A stretch of 64,000 nt of DNA from Streptomyces sp. ISL-36 (lineage in GTDB: Bacteria; Actinomycetota; Actinomycetes; Streptomycetales; Streptomycetaceae), in the NCBI RefSeq assembly GCF_018614205.1, contig NZ_JAGGOS010000015.1, positions 128,558 to 192,557 on the forward strand. Reading direction: 5' to 3'. How positions within the stretch are numbered: position 1 is the stretch's first letter; every line of letters starts with the position of its first letter. The notes under the pieces are model-generated. The model searched no databases, was not told the origin of the DNA, and saw only the letters and a list, made by a program, of their open reading frames with translations. The translations under genes and the position numbers were made by a program. Of this stretch, positions 20,316-31,740 are shown in pieces.

Positions 20316-21386
20316 TCAGTCCGTCGGCACGCCCACGGCCGACCAGGCCTTCAGCACGGCCTGGATCTCCGCCCCGTCGCCGTACCGCGCCTTCGCCGCC
20401 GCGACCGTGGCCTTCGCGAACTCGTCGAAGCGGGTCCCGGGGGTGAGCGCCCCACCGGTCATCACGTCGTACCAGATCTGCCCCGGCCGCTCCCAGGCGT
20501 TGCCGCCCAGCTCGGTCGCCGCCAGGTAGAAGGCGTGATTGGGGATGCCGGAATTGATGTGCACGCCGCCGTTGTCCTGGCTGGTGCGGACGTAGTCGTC
20601 CATGTGGCCCGGCTGCGGGTCCTTGCCCAGGACGTCGTCGTCGTACGCCGTGCCCGGAGCCTTCATCGAGCGCAGCGCGGTCCCCTGGACGTTCGGGTGG
20701 AACAGACCCTCGCCGATCAGCCAGTCGGCGTCCGCGGCGCTCTGGCCCAGCGCGTACTGCTTCACCAGCGAGCCGAAGACGTCCGAGACCGACTCGTTCA
20801 GGGCGCCGGACTGGCTGAAGTACTCCAGATCGGCCGTGTGCTGCGTGAAGCCGTGGGTCAGCTCGTGCCCGATGACGTCCACGGGGAGGGTGAAGTCGAG
20901 GAAGATCTCGTCGTCCCCGTCCCCGAACACCATCTGCTCCCCGTTCCAGAAGGCGTTGCCGTAGTTCTCGTCGTAGTGGACCGTCGCCAGGAGGGGCAGG
21001 CCGGCGCCGTCGATCGAGTTGCGGCCGAAGGCGTTCAGGAAGAGGTCGAAGGTGGCTCCGAGCCCGGCGTAGGCGCGGTTGACGGTGGCGTCGCCGGTCG
21101 CCTCGTCGCCCTCGCCGCGGACCTCGACGCCCGGCAGCTCCGTCCGGCGCTGCGCGTCGTACACCGTGCGCAGCGGGCGGGCCGGGTCCGCGGGCGCCGG
21201 GGTCGTGGCGGAGGCCGTCGGCGGGAGCGCGCGGGCCGTCCGGGCCGCGGCGTCCGCGACCAGGGTGCGACGGGCCACCGCCGCGATCGCCGGGTTCCCG
21301 GACCGGGCGAGGTGCTCCAGCAGGTGTGGCGGCACGATCGAGCAGAAGACGGGACGGGAGGCACGACGGTGCATGGGGGAGGTCAT
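20316..21386 (-). CDS. Protealysin-like M4 metalloprotease
   Basis: A 356-residue thermolysin-family zinc protease without a signal peptide. The short protealysin-type propeptide is visible at residues about 10-42 (FCSIVPPHLLEHLARSGNPA). Catalytic residues: HELTH with the third zinc ligand in GALNESVSD, and the substrate-side HINSGIPNHAFY. Absence of a long PepSY-type prodomain and the emfourin gene downstream place it with protealysins, which in other bacteria act inside or leave the cell by non-classical routes. The start may be the ATG at 21386 or at 21374; neither has a good ribosome site. Confidence 0.9.
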   Translation of the reverse strand: MTSPMHRRASRPVFCSIVPPHLLEHLARSGNPAIAAVARRTLVADAAARTARALPPTASATTPAPADPARPLRTVYDAQRRTELPGVEVRGEGDEATGDATVNRAYAGLGATFDLFLNAFGRNSIDGAGLPLLATVHYDENYGNAFWNGEQMVFGDGDDEIFLDFTLPVDVIGHELTHGFTQHTADLEYFSQSGALNESVSDVFGSLVKQYALGQSAADADWLIGEGLFHPNVQGTALRSMKAPGTAYDDDVLGKDPQPGHMDDYVRTSQDNGGVHINSGIPNHAFYLAATELGGNAWERPGQIWYDVMTGGALTPGTRFDEFAKATVAAAKARYGDGAEIQAVLKAWSAVGVPTD

Positions 21387-21545
21387 GCCGGAAAATGTGG
21401 CACTCCGTGACCCCGCTGTCACGGGATGAGGCAAGGATTGGCGAAATGGGATGATGGTCACGCTTTGGGCTTGACGCGCCGACCGTCCCGCATACTGGAA
21501 CAGGACGTCCGTCTCCGGCGTCCCTGAGCTAGGCTGCGGCACATC

Positions 21546-23464
<1,919 letters not shown>

Positions 23465-23638
23465 CCCTCGTACGGGCATCCGCGCACGGTCGTCCATGAT
23501 CCGGGTCACCCTTTCCGGGAACCCGCGCCGAGCGTGGGGGAGATCGTGGATGCAGCGGTTCCGGTCGGTTGCGGATGCCTGGCGTACGCGGTCCACCGCC
23601 GCCGTACCTGCCCGTCCTGAGGCGCTGACCGCGTGATT

Positions 23639-23675
23639 CGGGCCCGGTACGCCTCCCGGAGGCGTACCAGGCCCG
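23639..23675 (+). terminator. Hairpin terminator downstream of leuA
   Basis: A 16-bp stem with one mismatch (CGGGCC-c-GGTACGCCTC, loop CCG) lies 175 bases after the leuA stop. No T-run follows, as is common in streptomycetes. The surrounding stretch 23465-23794 shows no other gene. Confidence 0.7.
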
Positions 23676-23723
23676 TGGCGTGTCTCGGCCAAGTCGTCGC
23701 CGATCTGGCGACAAGGTGCTGAC

Positions 23724-23742
23724 GCCACATCACAGATGTGGC
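23724..23742. promoter_or_regulatory. Palindromic operator candidate before the TerB-like gene
   Basis: GCCACATC-ACA-GATGTGGC is a perfect 8-bp inverted repeat followed directly by TAACAT, a good -10 hexamer, 50 bases before the start at 23795. A factor bound here would sit in the promoter spacer. Confidence 0.5.
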
Positions 23743-23794
23743 TAACATCACGCCCACGTCGGCAAAGTAGCCGGTTCGTCAAGGGAGGTGCGGC

Positions 23795-24533
<739 letters not shown>

Positions 24534-24554
24534 GGCCCCCCCGGCCGCTGCCCG

Positions 24555-25931
24555 TCAGGGCGCGATGTTGTGGTTGAGGCGGAAGGTGTTGTCGGGGTCG
24601 TAGCGACGCTTGACCGCCCGCAGACGGTCGTAGTTCTGCCGGTAGTTGGAACGGACCCGGCTCTGGTCGTCGGCGTCCATGAAGTTGACGTAGCCGCCCT
24701 CCTGGGTGTGCGGGCGCAGGGCGTCGTCATAGGCCCGCGTCCAGGCGATGTTCCGCTCCGTGTCCGCAGGATCCGTGTAGCTGGCGCCGAACGCGGTGGA
24801 GAACGACGCGTCCCGGTAGGCGAACGCGGTGTCCTGCGCGCCGACCCGGTGGCAGGCCCCGTCGATCGGGAAGATCGCCGTTTCGGTCTGGAGCGAGGGG
24901 ATCGTCTCCCCGAAGGCCATGTGGACGCCGATGGCACCGTCGGACAGCTCGCGGCTGAAGTTGCCCTTCCAGTAGTGGTAGAGACCGGGCGGCAGGTCCT
25001 CGTCGAACAGCGTGTTGACGAGGGGGTACGGGATCCGGTCCAGGAACTCGCCCACGACCGGGCCGAGCGAGGCGAGCCGGGCGCGTACCCGCTCGTCGTC
25101 CTCGGGGCGGCCGGTGAAGCAGACCACGGCGACGCAGACCGGGCGACCCTGCCAGCGCTCCGGCAGGAACGGGACCTGCGGGCCCAGCGCGGTCACGAAG
25201 AGCGTGTTCAGCTCCTCCTCGGCCTCGGCGTTCATGTCGCGCCAGCGCCGTGCCACCTCACCGTCCAGCGGGTAGATCACGACGCCGCCGAGGATGTCCG
25301 ACACCGGGTGGACCCGGAAGCGGAACGAGGTCACGACCCCGTAGTTCCCGCCTCCGCCGCGCAGCGCCCAGAAGAGATCCGGGTGCCGCTCCGCGTCACA
25401 GGTGACCAGGGTCCCCTCGGCGGTCACCACATCGGCCGCCAGAAGGTTGTCGCAGCTCAGGCCGTAGCGGCGGGAGAGGTTGCCCATGCCACCGCCGAGG
25501 GTCAGACCGCCGACGCCGGTGGTGGAGATGACACCGCCGGTGGTGGCGAGGCCGAAGGCGTGGGTGGCGTGGTTGAAGTCGCCCCAGGTGCAGCCGCCCT
25601 CGGCGCGGGCGGTACGGGCCGCGGGGTCCACCCGCACCCCGCGCATCCGGGACAGGTCGATGACGAGACCGTCGTCGACGGTGCCGTGACCCGCGACGGC
25701 GTGGCTGCCGCCACGGACGGCGAGACGCAGTTCGTGCTCGCGGGCGAAGAGGACGGCGGCGATCACGTCACCGGCGTCCACGGCCCGCACGACGACAGCC
25801 GGACGGCGGTCGTGCAGCGCGTTGTAGACACGGCGGGCCTCCTCGTACGAAGGATCACCGGGCACGACGACGTCACCACGGACGGCGCCGCGCAGGTTTT
25901 CCAGGGACAGTTCGACGCTCAGGGTGCTCAT
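24555..25931 (-). CDS. FAD-linked oxidoreductase, berberine-bridge-enzyme type
   Basis: A 458-residue flavoprotein of the PCMH/BBE family, which oxidise sugars, alcohols or natural products with oxygen. The N-terminal FAD domain carries RGGSHAVAGHG (about 73-83), whose His is the covalent flavin ligand. GLSCDNLL near residue 157 offers the Cys that makes flavin bicovalent in many relatives. The C-terminal BBE motif with YVNFMDADD and YDPDNTFRLNHNI closes the active site. The ATG at 25931 gives the usual N-terminus. It lies downstream of, and on the same strand as, a LuxR regulator, so co-regulation is possible. Confidence 0.9.
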   Translation of the reverse strand: MSTLSVELSLENLRGAVRGDVVVPGDPSYEEARRVYNALHDRRPAVVVRAVDAGDVIAAVLFAREHELRLAVRGGSHAVAGHGTVDDGLVIDLSRMRGVRVDPAARTARAEGGCTWGDFNHATHAFGLATTGGVISTTGVGGLTLGGGMGNLSRRYGLSCDNLLAADVVTAEGTLVTCDAERHPDLFWALRGGGGNYGVVTSFRFRVHPVSDILGGVVIYPLDGEVARRWRDMNAEAEEELNTLFVTALGPQVPFLPERWQGRPVCVAVVCFTGRPEDDERVRARLASLGPVVGEFLDRIPYPLVNTLFDEDLPPGLYHYWKGNFSRELSDGAIGVHMAFGETIPSLQTETAIFPIDGACHRVGAQDTAFAYRDASFSTAFGASYTDPADTERNIAWTRAYDDALRPHTQEGGYVNFMDADDQSRVRSNYRQNYDRLRAVKRRYDPDNTFRLNHNIAP

Positions 25932-26049
25932 GGTGTGCCTGCGGATCCTCGGAGGGACGGGTCGACCCTCCCGTTGTAGGCCCCGTGGCCCGTCGTACGC
26001 ATCGCCCGAACCACCCACATCCGCACACGCCCGCCATGGGCGGATCTGC

Positions 26050-27843
26050 CTACGCCTCCGCCGACGCCTCCGCCGACGCCTCCGCCAGGTCGTGGGCGTA
26101 GGCGTAGGCCGTGGCGGCGGTACGGGACGTCACGCCGAGCTTGGCGAAGATGTTGTTCAGATGCCGTGCCACCGTGTGCTCGCTGATCACCAGAGCGTGG
26201 GCGATGTCCCGGTTGGTTCCCCCCGCGGCCACCAGCCGCAGTACCTCGGCCTCCCGCCGTGTCAGACCCCCGGGCAGCGTCCGGCGCTGCCCGGACAGCA
26301 GCGCCGCGGCCCGCCGCGCGTCGGGCAGCGCGCCGATCCGCTCGAACACGGCCCTGGCGGCCGTGAGCTCCAGCCGGGCGGCCTCGTCGTCACCGGCGGC
26401 CCGGTCGGCCGCGGCCAGCAGCATCCGCGTCTGCGCCGCCTCGTACGGGATACGCAGCCTGACCCAGGAGGCCAGTGCCCGGTGCAGCAGGTGCAGGGCA
26501 GGCTCGTGCCGGGCCAGCGCGAGAGCGCCGCTCGCCGTGTCCGCCATTGCGCCGAGCAGCACCGCGCCGCGGGCGAGCTCCGTCAGCTCCGCGACCGCCT
26601 CGGCCGCCCCGTCCGTGTCACCGACCGCCAGCGCCACCTCCGTCCGCGCGGCGAGCAGCCGGGCCCGGCCGAAGAGGTCGTGGTCCGGATCGTTCCGGCA
26701 GGCGAGCGCGAGGTTCAGGCCGTTGACGGCGGCATCGGCCTTGCCCTGGGCCAGCCGCAGCAGGGCGAGACCCGGCTGCGGGTCCCGGCCGAGCTCATGA
26801 GCGCGGGTGTACGAGACGGCGGCGGCCGCCAGCCGTCCCTGTCGGCGCCGGATCTCGCCGGCGGCGTAGTGCGCCTCGGCGGCGGCCTCCATGCTGTCGG
26901 GCAGCACCTCCGCACACACCCGCGCGGCCTCGGCCTCGGCGAGCGGCCACGCGCCGAGCAGATCGAGCACTTCGACATGGTGGATGCGGCACAGGCCGCG
27001 GAAGGGATTGTCGGTGAGCGGGGCGATGGGCCCGGCCGTGCCCGCGTGCCGCGGCCCGACACCCGTCTCGTGGCCGGAGGAGTCGCCGTGCCCGTCCGCG
27101 GTCCCGTCGGGCGGGCGGATGTGCCGGGACCAGGGCACCTCGCACCAGGCCATCGCCGTGTCCGTCCACTCCACCGCGCGGCCGAAGTCCCCCATCTCCA
27201 TGCACTGGGTGAGCGCCAGACAGTAGAGCCAGCCGGTGAACATGCCGCTCAGCTCGCCCGCCGTGACCGCGCACATCGCGTCGTCGAGGAGCGCCAGACC
27301 TTCCGCCCTGCGGCCGTCCGCCAGCAGCACCGCCGCGTGGGCCTGGCGGCTGAGGGCGATCAGATCCGGGCTGCCGGAGTGCCGGGCGATCCGGTCCATG
27401 CGGCGGGCCGCAGCGAGCGCCGCACCGGGCTCATGCCGTTCCTGCGCCTCCTCCGCGTCCGTCCACGCGAGATAGCACTGCTCGGGGCAGTCGGGGACGT
27501 GCTCCAGATGCCGACGGGAGCGGTGCAGCCAGCCCGCGGCGGCGGCGGGCCGGCCCAGGCAGCGGTACTCGAAGTAGAGCCACCAGGCGGCGTGCCCCGC
27601 CCCGCGGTGGTTCTCCGCCGCCGCATACCCGGCGAGGGCGCGCAGCCGGGCGTCGAGCGACTCGTCGAGGTGCCCCGCCCACCAGGCGGAGTCGGCGAGG
27701 AGGTCGAGGTCCTCGGGGGCGAGAGGGGGCGAGGAGCGGCGGTCGGCCTCGCTCAGCAGGACGTACGCCTCGGCCCAGGACTCCCGGGCCGCCGCGTCCC
27801 GCGCCCGCCCGACGACAGGAGCTTCTTCGACGGGGACGGCCAT
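26050..27843 (-). CDS. LuxR-family transcriptional regulator with long TPR-like sensor
   Basis: A 597-residue regulator. The C-terminal helix-turn-helix of the LuxR type is clear (about 520-585; [20 protein letters not shown], then [19 protein letters not shown]). About 500 residues before it are alanine-rich helical pairs resembling TPR/MalT-like arrays without an ATPase. It could respond to a protein or small molecule; none is indicated. The C-terminus ends [10 protein letters not shown], encoded by a 12-bp repeat (CGCCTCCGCCGA, nearly three copies, 26053-26086). The BBE oxidoreductase gene is downstream on the same strand. Confidence 0.88.
   Translation of the reverse strand: MAVPVEEAPVVGRARDAAARESWAEAYVLLSEADRRSSPPLAPEDLDLLADSAWWAGHLDESLDARLRALAGYAAAENHRGAGHAAWWLYFEYRCLGRPAAAAGWLHRSRRHLEHVPDCPEQCYLAWTDAEEAQERHEPGAALAAARRMDRIARHSGSPDLIALSRQAHAAVLLADGRRAEGLALLDDAMCAVTAGELSGMFTGWLYCLALTQCMEMGDFGRAVEWTDTAMAWCEVPWSRHIRPPDGTADGHGDSSGHETGVGPRHAGTAGPIAPLTDNPFRGLCRIHHVEVLDLLGAWPLAEAEAARVCAEVLPDSMEAAAEAHYAAGEIRRRQGRLAAAAVSYTRAHELGRDPQPGLALLRLAQGKADAAVNGLNLALACRNDPDHDLFGRARLLAARTEVALAVGDTDGAAEAVAELTELARGAVLLGAMADTASGALALARHEPALHLLHRALASWVRLRIPYEAAQTRMLLAAADRAAGDDEAARLELTAARAVFERIGALPDARRAAALLSGQRRTLPGGLTRREAEVLRLVAAGGTNRDIAHALVISEHTVARHLNNIFAKLGVTSRTAATAYAYAHDLAEASAEASAEA
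26053..26086. repeat. 12-bp in-frame tandem repeat at the LuxR gene 3-prime end
   Basis: CGCCTCCGCCGA occurs 2.8 times directly before the stop codon (minus strand) and encodes Glu-Ala-Ser-Ala units. Confidence 0.85.
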
Positions 27844-27901
27844 GGCCGCTCACTTCCCTTCGGGCCTTTCCCGGCCCTTTCCAGAATATGAGCGTAGGGG
27901 C

Positions 27902-27963
27902 GGACACACGAGAGGGCCCGGCTCGTGAGGTGTCCTCACGAGCCGGGCCCGTCTCGTGTGTCC
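27902..27963 (-). terminator. Very long hairpin, 29-bp stem with one bulge
   Basis: Arms at 27902-27930 and 27934-27963 pair over 29 bp (core GGGCCCGGCTCGTGAGG), with a single bulged G at 27951 and a TGT loop. It lies 22 bases beyond the stop of the ferredoxin reductase gene and upstream of the LuxR gene start. It is the likely terminator between these two minus-strand genes. Confidence 0.85.
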
Positions 27964-27985
27964 CGCTGCTGCTACTGCGAGATGG

Positions 27986-29362
27986 CTACTTCGGGGTGAC
28001 GGCGTTGCTGGCCTTCAGCATCTCGTCGTGCTCGACGATCTTCACGCGCTCGCGGCCCTGCGGCTCGCCCAGCGCCTTCTCGGCGGCGTCGAGGGCGTAC
28101 CAGCCCTCCCACGTCGTGTACGTGACGCCCTTGGACTCCAGGAAGGAGACGACCGCCTCGGCGTCGGGGGTCTCCGGCGTGAGCAGCCTGCCGTTCGCGA
28201 AGTCGTCGAGGAGGTTCGCCACGGTCTCGTTGGCGTCGCCCTTGGTGTGGCCGATGAGGCCGACGGGACCGCGCCGGATCCAGCCGGTGACGTACGTCGA
28301 CGCCAGGTGGTCGCCGCTCTCCTCGATCACCCGGCCGCCCTGGTCCGGGACGGTGCCGGAGACGGTGTCCCAGGGGAGCTTGGGCAGCTCGTCGGAGAGG
28401 TAGCCGACGGCCCGGTAGACCGCCTGGACGTCCCAGTCCGTCGTCGTGCCGGTCCCCTTGACGTTGCCCGTGCCGTCGAGCTCGGTGCGCTCGGTGCGCA
28501 GACCGACGACCTTGCCGTCCTCGCCGAGGATCTCGACCGGCGACTCGAAGAAGTGCAGGAACAGCTTGTGCGGGCGGTCGCCGACATCGCGGATCGCCCA
28601 GTTCTCCAGGGTCTTGGCGACCATGTCGGTCTGCTTGTTCTTGCGGCGCTCGGCGATCGAGCCCTCGTCGTAGTCGATGTCCTCGGGGTTGACGATGACC
28701 TCGATGGTGGGGGAGTGGTCCAGCTCCCGCAGCTCCATCGGCGAGAACTTCGCCTGGGCCGGGCCACGGCGGCCGAAGACGTGGATCTCCAGGGCCTTGT
28801 TGGCCTTCAGCCCGTCGTAGACGTTCGGCGGGATCTCGGTCGGCAGCAGCTCGTCCGCGGTCTTGGCGAGGATGCGGGCGATGTCGAGGGCCACGTTGCC
28901 GACGCCGAGCACGGCGACCTTCTCCGCGTGCAGCGGCCAGGTGCGGGGCACGTCCGGGTGCCCGTCGTACCAGGAGGCGAAGTCGGCGGCGCCGTAGGAC
29001 CCGTCGAGCTCGACGCCGGGGATGCGAAGCTCACGGTCGGCCATGGCGCCGGTCGAGAAGACCACGGCGTCGTAGAAGGCGCGCAGGTCGTCCAGGTGCA
29101 CGTCCGCGCCGTACTCGACGTTGCCGAAGAGGCGGACCTGCGGCTTGTCGAGGACCTGGTGCAGGGCGGTGATGATGCCCTTGATCCGGGGGTGGTCGGG
29201 GGCCACGCCGTAACGGATCAGGCCGAAGGGCGCCGGCATCCGCTCGAAGATGTCGATCGACACGCCCGGCTCGGCGGCGGCCTCGGACTTCAGCAGCGCA
29301 TCAGCGGCATAGATTCCGGCGGGGCCGGCGCCGACGATCGCGACCCGGAGAGGGCGGGGCAT
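27986..29362 (-). CDS. Ferredoxin-NADP(+) reductase, adrenodoxin-reductase (FprA) type
   Basis: A 458-residue flavoenzyme that passes electrons from NADPH to ferredoxins. An FAD-binding GxGxxG lies at the N-terminus (VAIVGAGPAGIYAADAL) and an NADP-binding one at about 150 (VAVLGVGNVALDIARIL). Family phrases include MPAPFGLIRYGVAPDHPRIK and GWIRRGPVGLIGHTKGDA. Length agrees with FprA. Such reductases supply cytochromes P450 and iron-sulfur metabolism. A degenerate iron-box-like sequence lies 48 bases upstream of the start, and a strong hairpin follows the gene. Confidence 0.93.
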   Translation of the reverse strand: MPRPLRVAIVGAGPAGIYAADALLKSEAAAEPGVSIDIFERMPAPFGLIRYGVAPDHPRIKGIITALHQVLDKPQVRLFGNVEYGADVHLDDLRAFYDAVVFSTGAMADRELRIPGVELDGSYGAADFASWYDGHPDVPRTWPLHAEKVAVLGVGNVALDIARILAKTADELLPTEIPPNVYDGLKANKALEIHVFGRRGPAQAKFSPMELRELDHSPTIEVIVNPEDIDYDEGSIAERRKNKQTDMVAKTLENWAIRDVGDRPHKLFLHFFESPVEILGEDGKVVGLRTERTELDGTGNVKGTGTTTDWDVQAVYRAVGYLSDELPKLPWDTVSGTVPDQGGRVIEESGDHLASTYVTGWIRRGPVGLIGHTKGDANETVANLLDDFANGRLLTPETPDAEAVVSFLESKGVTYTTWEGWYALDAAEKALGEPQGRERVKIVEHDEMLKASNAVTPK

Positions 29363-29409
29363 GTCAGGGTTCCCTTCGCAAGCGACGTGACGGCGAGAGC
29401 TGCCGTCAC

Positions 29410-29428
29410 TTAGGTCACCCTAAATAAC
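29410..29428 (-). promoter_or_regulatory. Candidate iron box (DmdR/IdeR-type) upstream of ferredoxin reductase
   Basis: On the minus strand the site reads GTTATTTAGGGTGACCTAA. Compared by eye with the remembered consensus TTAGGTTAGGCTAACCTAA it agrees at about 13 of 19 positions, and the right half TTAGGGTGACCTAA is nearly perfect. Iron-dependent repression of the reductase is therefore possible. Confidence 0.45.
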
Positions 29429-29467
29429 ACTCTGCGCGGAGTGGTACCCGCCCCCGGTCTATGAACC

Positions 29468-29484
29468 CATAAGGCGAACTTATG
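29468..29484. promoter_or_regulatory. Short palindrome upstream of the DUF5701 gene
   Basis: CATAAG-GCGAA-CTTATG, in the AT-richer part of the divergent gap 29363-29621. It may belong to the promoter of the rightward gene. Nothing else is visible in this gap apart from the iron-box-like site. Confidence 0.3.
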
Positions 29485-29621
29485 ACTTCCCAAAGGGCGG
29501 GTTGGGATCCGTTTCGGGCTGTACACGCGCGCCGACGGGGCGGAGTCGGCACCGGGAACACTCCGGCAGGCCGCCTCGTTCGACCACTGGTCTGTTCCGC
29601 ACCGCGAACCGAGGAAGTGAC

Positions 29622-30278
29622 GTGCCCGATACCTCGTCCACCGTCGCCGTACCCCCTCTGCCGCCGCTCGCCGCCCAGGCGGAGCGTTTGATCGAGCTGG
29701 GGGTGCACGAGCTGGCGGGGATACCCGCCGACGACGTGCGCGCCTTCGCCAAGGACGCCGGCGACTCGCAGGACGGTGCCCTGCTGGCCGTCCACCCGGA
29801 CCGCGTCCCCGCCTCCGCCCTCGCGCCGCTTCTCCGCCGCGACGGCAAGCCCGGCTTCGTCGTCGTCGACATGCCCGACGTCGACGCCTTCGCCCCCGCC
29901 TCAGTCGAATTGCCCGACGCCCCGCTCTACCTCGTCGCCAGCGTGGACCGCGGGGACCGCATGGCGAACTGGAGCCCGGAGGAGGCGCTGCCCGCCCTCA
30001 CCAAGGAGGAACGCACCCCACTGCTGCTCACCGAAGGCATCCACTGGGTGCTCCAGCGGCCGGAGGCCCTGGAGCGGAACCGCTGCTTCATGACCATCGG
30101 GTCCCGGCTGCGCAAGGCGAACGGCGCCTTCGACGCCCGTACCCCGGCGATCTGGATCAGCAACGGCACGGGACGCGACGGCCGCGAGCGGCGCAACGCC
30201 CCGAAGGTCGGCTGGTGCTGGTGGGGCAACCGCCACACCTGGCTGGGCTTCGCCTCGACGACCGGCCGCAGCGCCTAG
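29622..30278 (+). CDS. DUF5701-family protein
   Basis: A 218-residue soluble protein of unknown function, common in actinobacteria. It has an N-terminal helical part (AAQAERLIELGVHELAG), a middle strand-rich part (GFVVVDMPDVDAFAP, ALYLV-like strands), and a Trp-rich C-terminus (VGWCWWGNRHTWLGF). GAGGAA lies 6 bases before the GTG start, which is preferred to in-frame starts further upstream because the upstream residues are low-complexity. No catalytic signature is recognised. It is monocistronic, convergent with the DUF397 gene. Confidence 0.75.
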   Translation: MPDTSSTVAVPPLPPLAAQAERLIELGVHELAGIPADDVRAFAKDAGDSQDGALLAVHPDRVPASALAPLLRRDGKPGFVVVDMPDVDAFAPASVELPDAPLYLVASVDRGDRMANWSPEEALPALTKEERTPLLLTEGIHWVLQRPEALERNRCFMTIGSRLRKANGAFDARTPAIWISNGTGRDGRERRNAPKVGWCWWGNRHTWLGFASTTGRSA

Positions 30279-30305
30279 CCACCGGATCGAGGGCGGCCCC
30301 CTACT

Positions 30306-30575
30306 TCACCGCTTCAAGTCGGTGACGAAGGTCGCCCAGGCGGCTGTGGAGAGGGCGAGGGCGGGGCCGGCGGGGACCTTGGAGTCGCGGACCGGGACGA
30401 CGCCGGGGACGTGGTCGAGGACCTCGACGCAGCTGCCGCCCTCGCCGTTGCTGTAGGAGCTCTTGCGCCATGCGGCGCCGGTGAAGTCGTACGAGACTTC
30501 GACGCAGTCGCCCCCCGACGCATTGCTGTAGGAGCTCTTGAACCAGCGGGCGTTGCTCAGGTCGTACTCGCGCAT
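30306..30575 (-). CDS. DUF397 protein with two tandem DUF397 units
   Basis: An 89-residue protein. DUF397 normally consists of one WxKSSYSxxxGxxCVEV unit; here there are two in tandem: WFKSSYSNASGGDCVEV (11-27) and WRKSSYSNGEGGSCVEV (36-52), followed by the usual VPVRDSKVPAGPALALS. Its start lies inside the end of the upstream XRE/DUF5753 gene (19-base overlap), so the two are co-translated. XRE-DUF397 pairs are abundant in streptomycetes, are linked to control of development and resemble toxin-antitoxin-like regulatory pairs; the exact action is not settled. Confidence 0.9.
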   Translation of the reverse strand: MREYDLSNARWFKSSYSNASGGDCVEVSYDFTGAAWRKSSYSNGEGGSCVEVLDHVPGVVPVRDSKVPAGPALALSTAAWATFVTDLKR

Positions 30576-31390
30576 CGTCTGTAGTCCTCCGCCGCCGATT
30601 CGATCAGGGTCTGGGACGCCTCTGGCGACAGTGTGGCGACCCTGAGCAGATCGTAGGCGCGCTGCGCACGCTTCACCACCGCCGGATCGTCCAGCAAAGT
30701 CCCCGAAAACGAGGTCTCTGTATAGGCCGCTGGTGGCTGGTCCTCGAACTCCAGAAGCTGAAGCATGCCGTTCATCGAGGCGTGCGCTCCCGCCGCGCGG
30801 GGCAGGACGGTCACCAGCACCCACCGCTCGCGCATCAGCGCGGCGATGTGCTCCAGCGTCCGCGCCATGACAGCTGGGCCGCCGACCGGGATGAGTACCG
30901 CGTTCTCGTGCAGCACGACCCAATACTCGGGCCTTGTAGCGTCCTTCAGGATCCTCGCCCGCTCCAGCCGCGAGGTGACCTTCTCCTCGATGTACTCCTC
31001 CGTGACGAAGGGGTTCGCCGCGACCGTCACCGCCCGCGCGTACTCCGCCGTCTGCAACAGCCCCGGCACCACCGTCGGCGCGAACTCGCACAGCTTCGTC
31101 GCCACGGCCTCCAGTTCGGCCACCTCGTGGAAATAGGACGCGTACGGCGACTTGTCGATGAGCTTGCGCCACGTCCGTTCGAAAATACCGCCGGTTTGTA
31201 GTACCCCGTCGATTCTCTGCGCCACATCCAGTTGGGGTTTCCGGATTCCCTGCTCGAACAGGCCGATGTATCCGCCGGATACGAACACCCGTCTCCCGAG
31301 CTCCCCCTGCGAGAGGTTCGCCGCCTCCCGCCGCTCCTTCAGCAGCTCGCCGAAGAACTCCCACACGTCCTGCCGCTTACCTCTGGCCAT
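30557..31390 (-). CDS. XRE-family regulator with DUF5753 domain
   Basis: A 277-residue regulator. The helix-turn-helix is at about residues 12-68 (ERREAANLSQGELGRRVFVS then GYIGLFEQGIRKP). The remainder is the DUF5753 domain, with phrases such as VPGLLQTAEYARAV and VTVLPRAAGAHASMNG. It pairs with the overlapping DUF397 gene, its usual partner. Divergent small genes start 116 bases away. Codon use is typical for the genome, apart from a few AT-rich stretches near the 5-prime end. Confidence 0.93.
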   Translation of the reverse strand: MARGKRQDVWEFFGELLKERREAANLSQGELGRRVFVSGGYIGLFEQGIRKPQLDVAQRIDGVLQTGGIFERTWRKLIDKSPYASYFHEVAELEAVATKLCEFAPTVVPGLLQTAEYARAVTVAANPFVTEEYIEEKVTSRLERARILKDATRPEYWVVLHENAVLIPVGGPAVMARTLEHIAALMRERWVLVTVLPRAAGAHASMNGMLQLLEFEDQPPAAYTETSFSGTLLDDPAVVKRAQRAYDLLRVATLSPEASQTLIESAAEDYRRCASTT

Positions 31391-31506
31391 GGATTAACGA
31401 CCCATCTCTACGCCGCAGTTGTAGCGCCTGCGCATCTGCCGATACTACGGACCCGGCCCCACCCTGGATGCGGAAATCCGGAAATGGATTCAGCGAGAGG
31501 TGCGTT

Positions 31507-31740
31507 GTGAAGGAACAGAACGAGCGACCGTCCACGGGGGCCGTACAAGAAGCACAAGAGGTGGTGAGGGAATTGCGCGACGCGCTCGCGAGGGCCGGAA
31601 TCGTCCTTCCCTCGCTGGGGCTCGACGCCCTCACCCTCGCCGCAGACCCCCCGCGGCCGCTGATCGAACTGGGACGCTGCACGGTGGAAACGGCGGGCCG
31701 GCTCGCCGTCGTACTGCCGGGGGAAAGGGGCCGGTCATGA
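31507..31740 (+). CDS. Small hypothetical protein divergent from the XRE/DUF397 unit
   Basis: A 77-residue protein, start GTG at 31507 with GAGAGG upstream. It has a helical N-terminal half (AVQEAQEVVRELRDALARAG) and a proline-interrupted middle (LALTLAADPP-like; observed LTLAADPPRPLIELG), ending in VETAGRLAVVLPG. Such short proteins commonly accompany XRE/DUF397 loci in streptomycetes and may be their partners. The stop overlaps the next start (ATGA). Function unknown. Confidence 0.7.
   Translation: MKEQNERPSTGAVQEAQEVVRELRDALARAGIVLPSLGLDALTLAADPPRPLIELGRCTVETAGRLAVVLPGERGRS

Noticed and set aside
24555..27843. Secondary-metabolite cluster built on the BBE oxidoreductase and LuxR gene
   Set aside because: No polyketide synthase, peptide synthetase, terpene synthase or tailoring set in the window; the pair alone is not enough.
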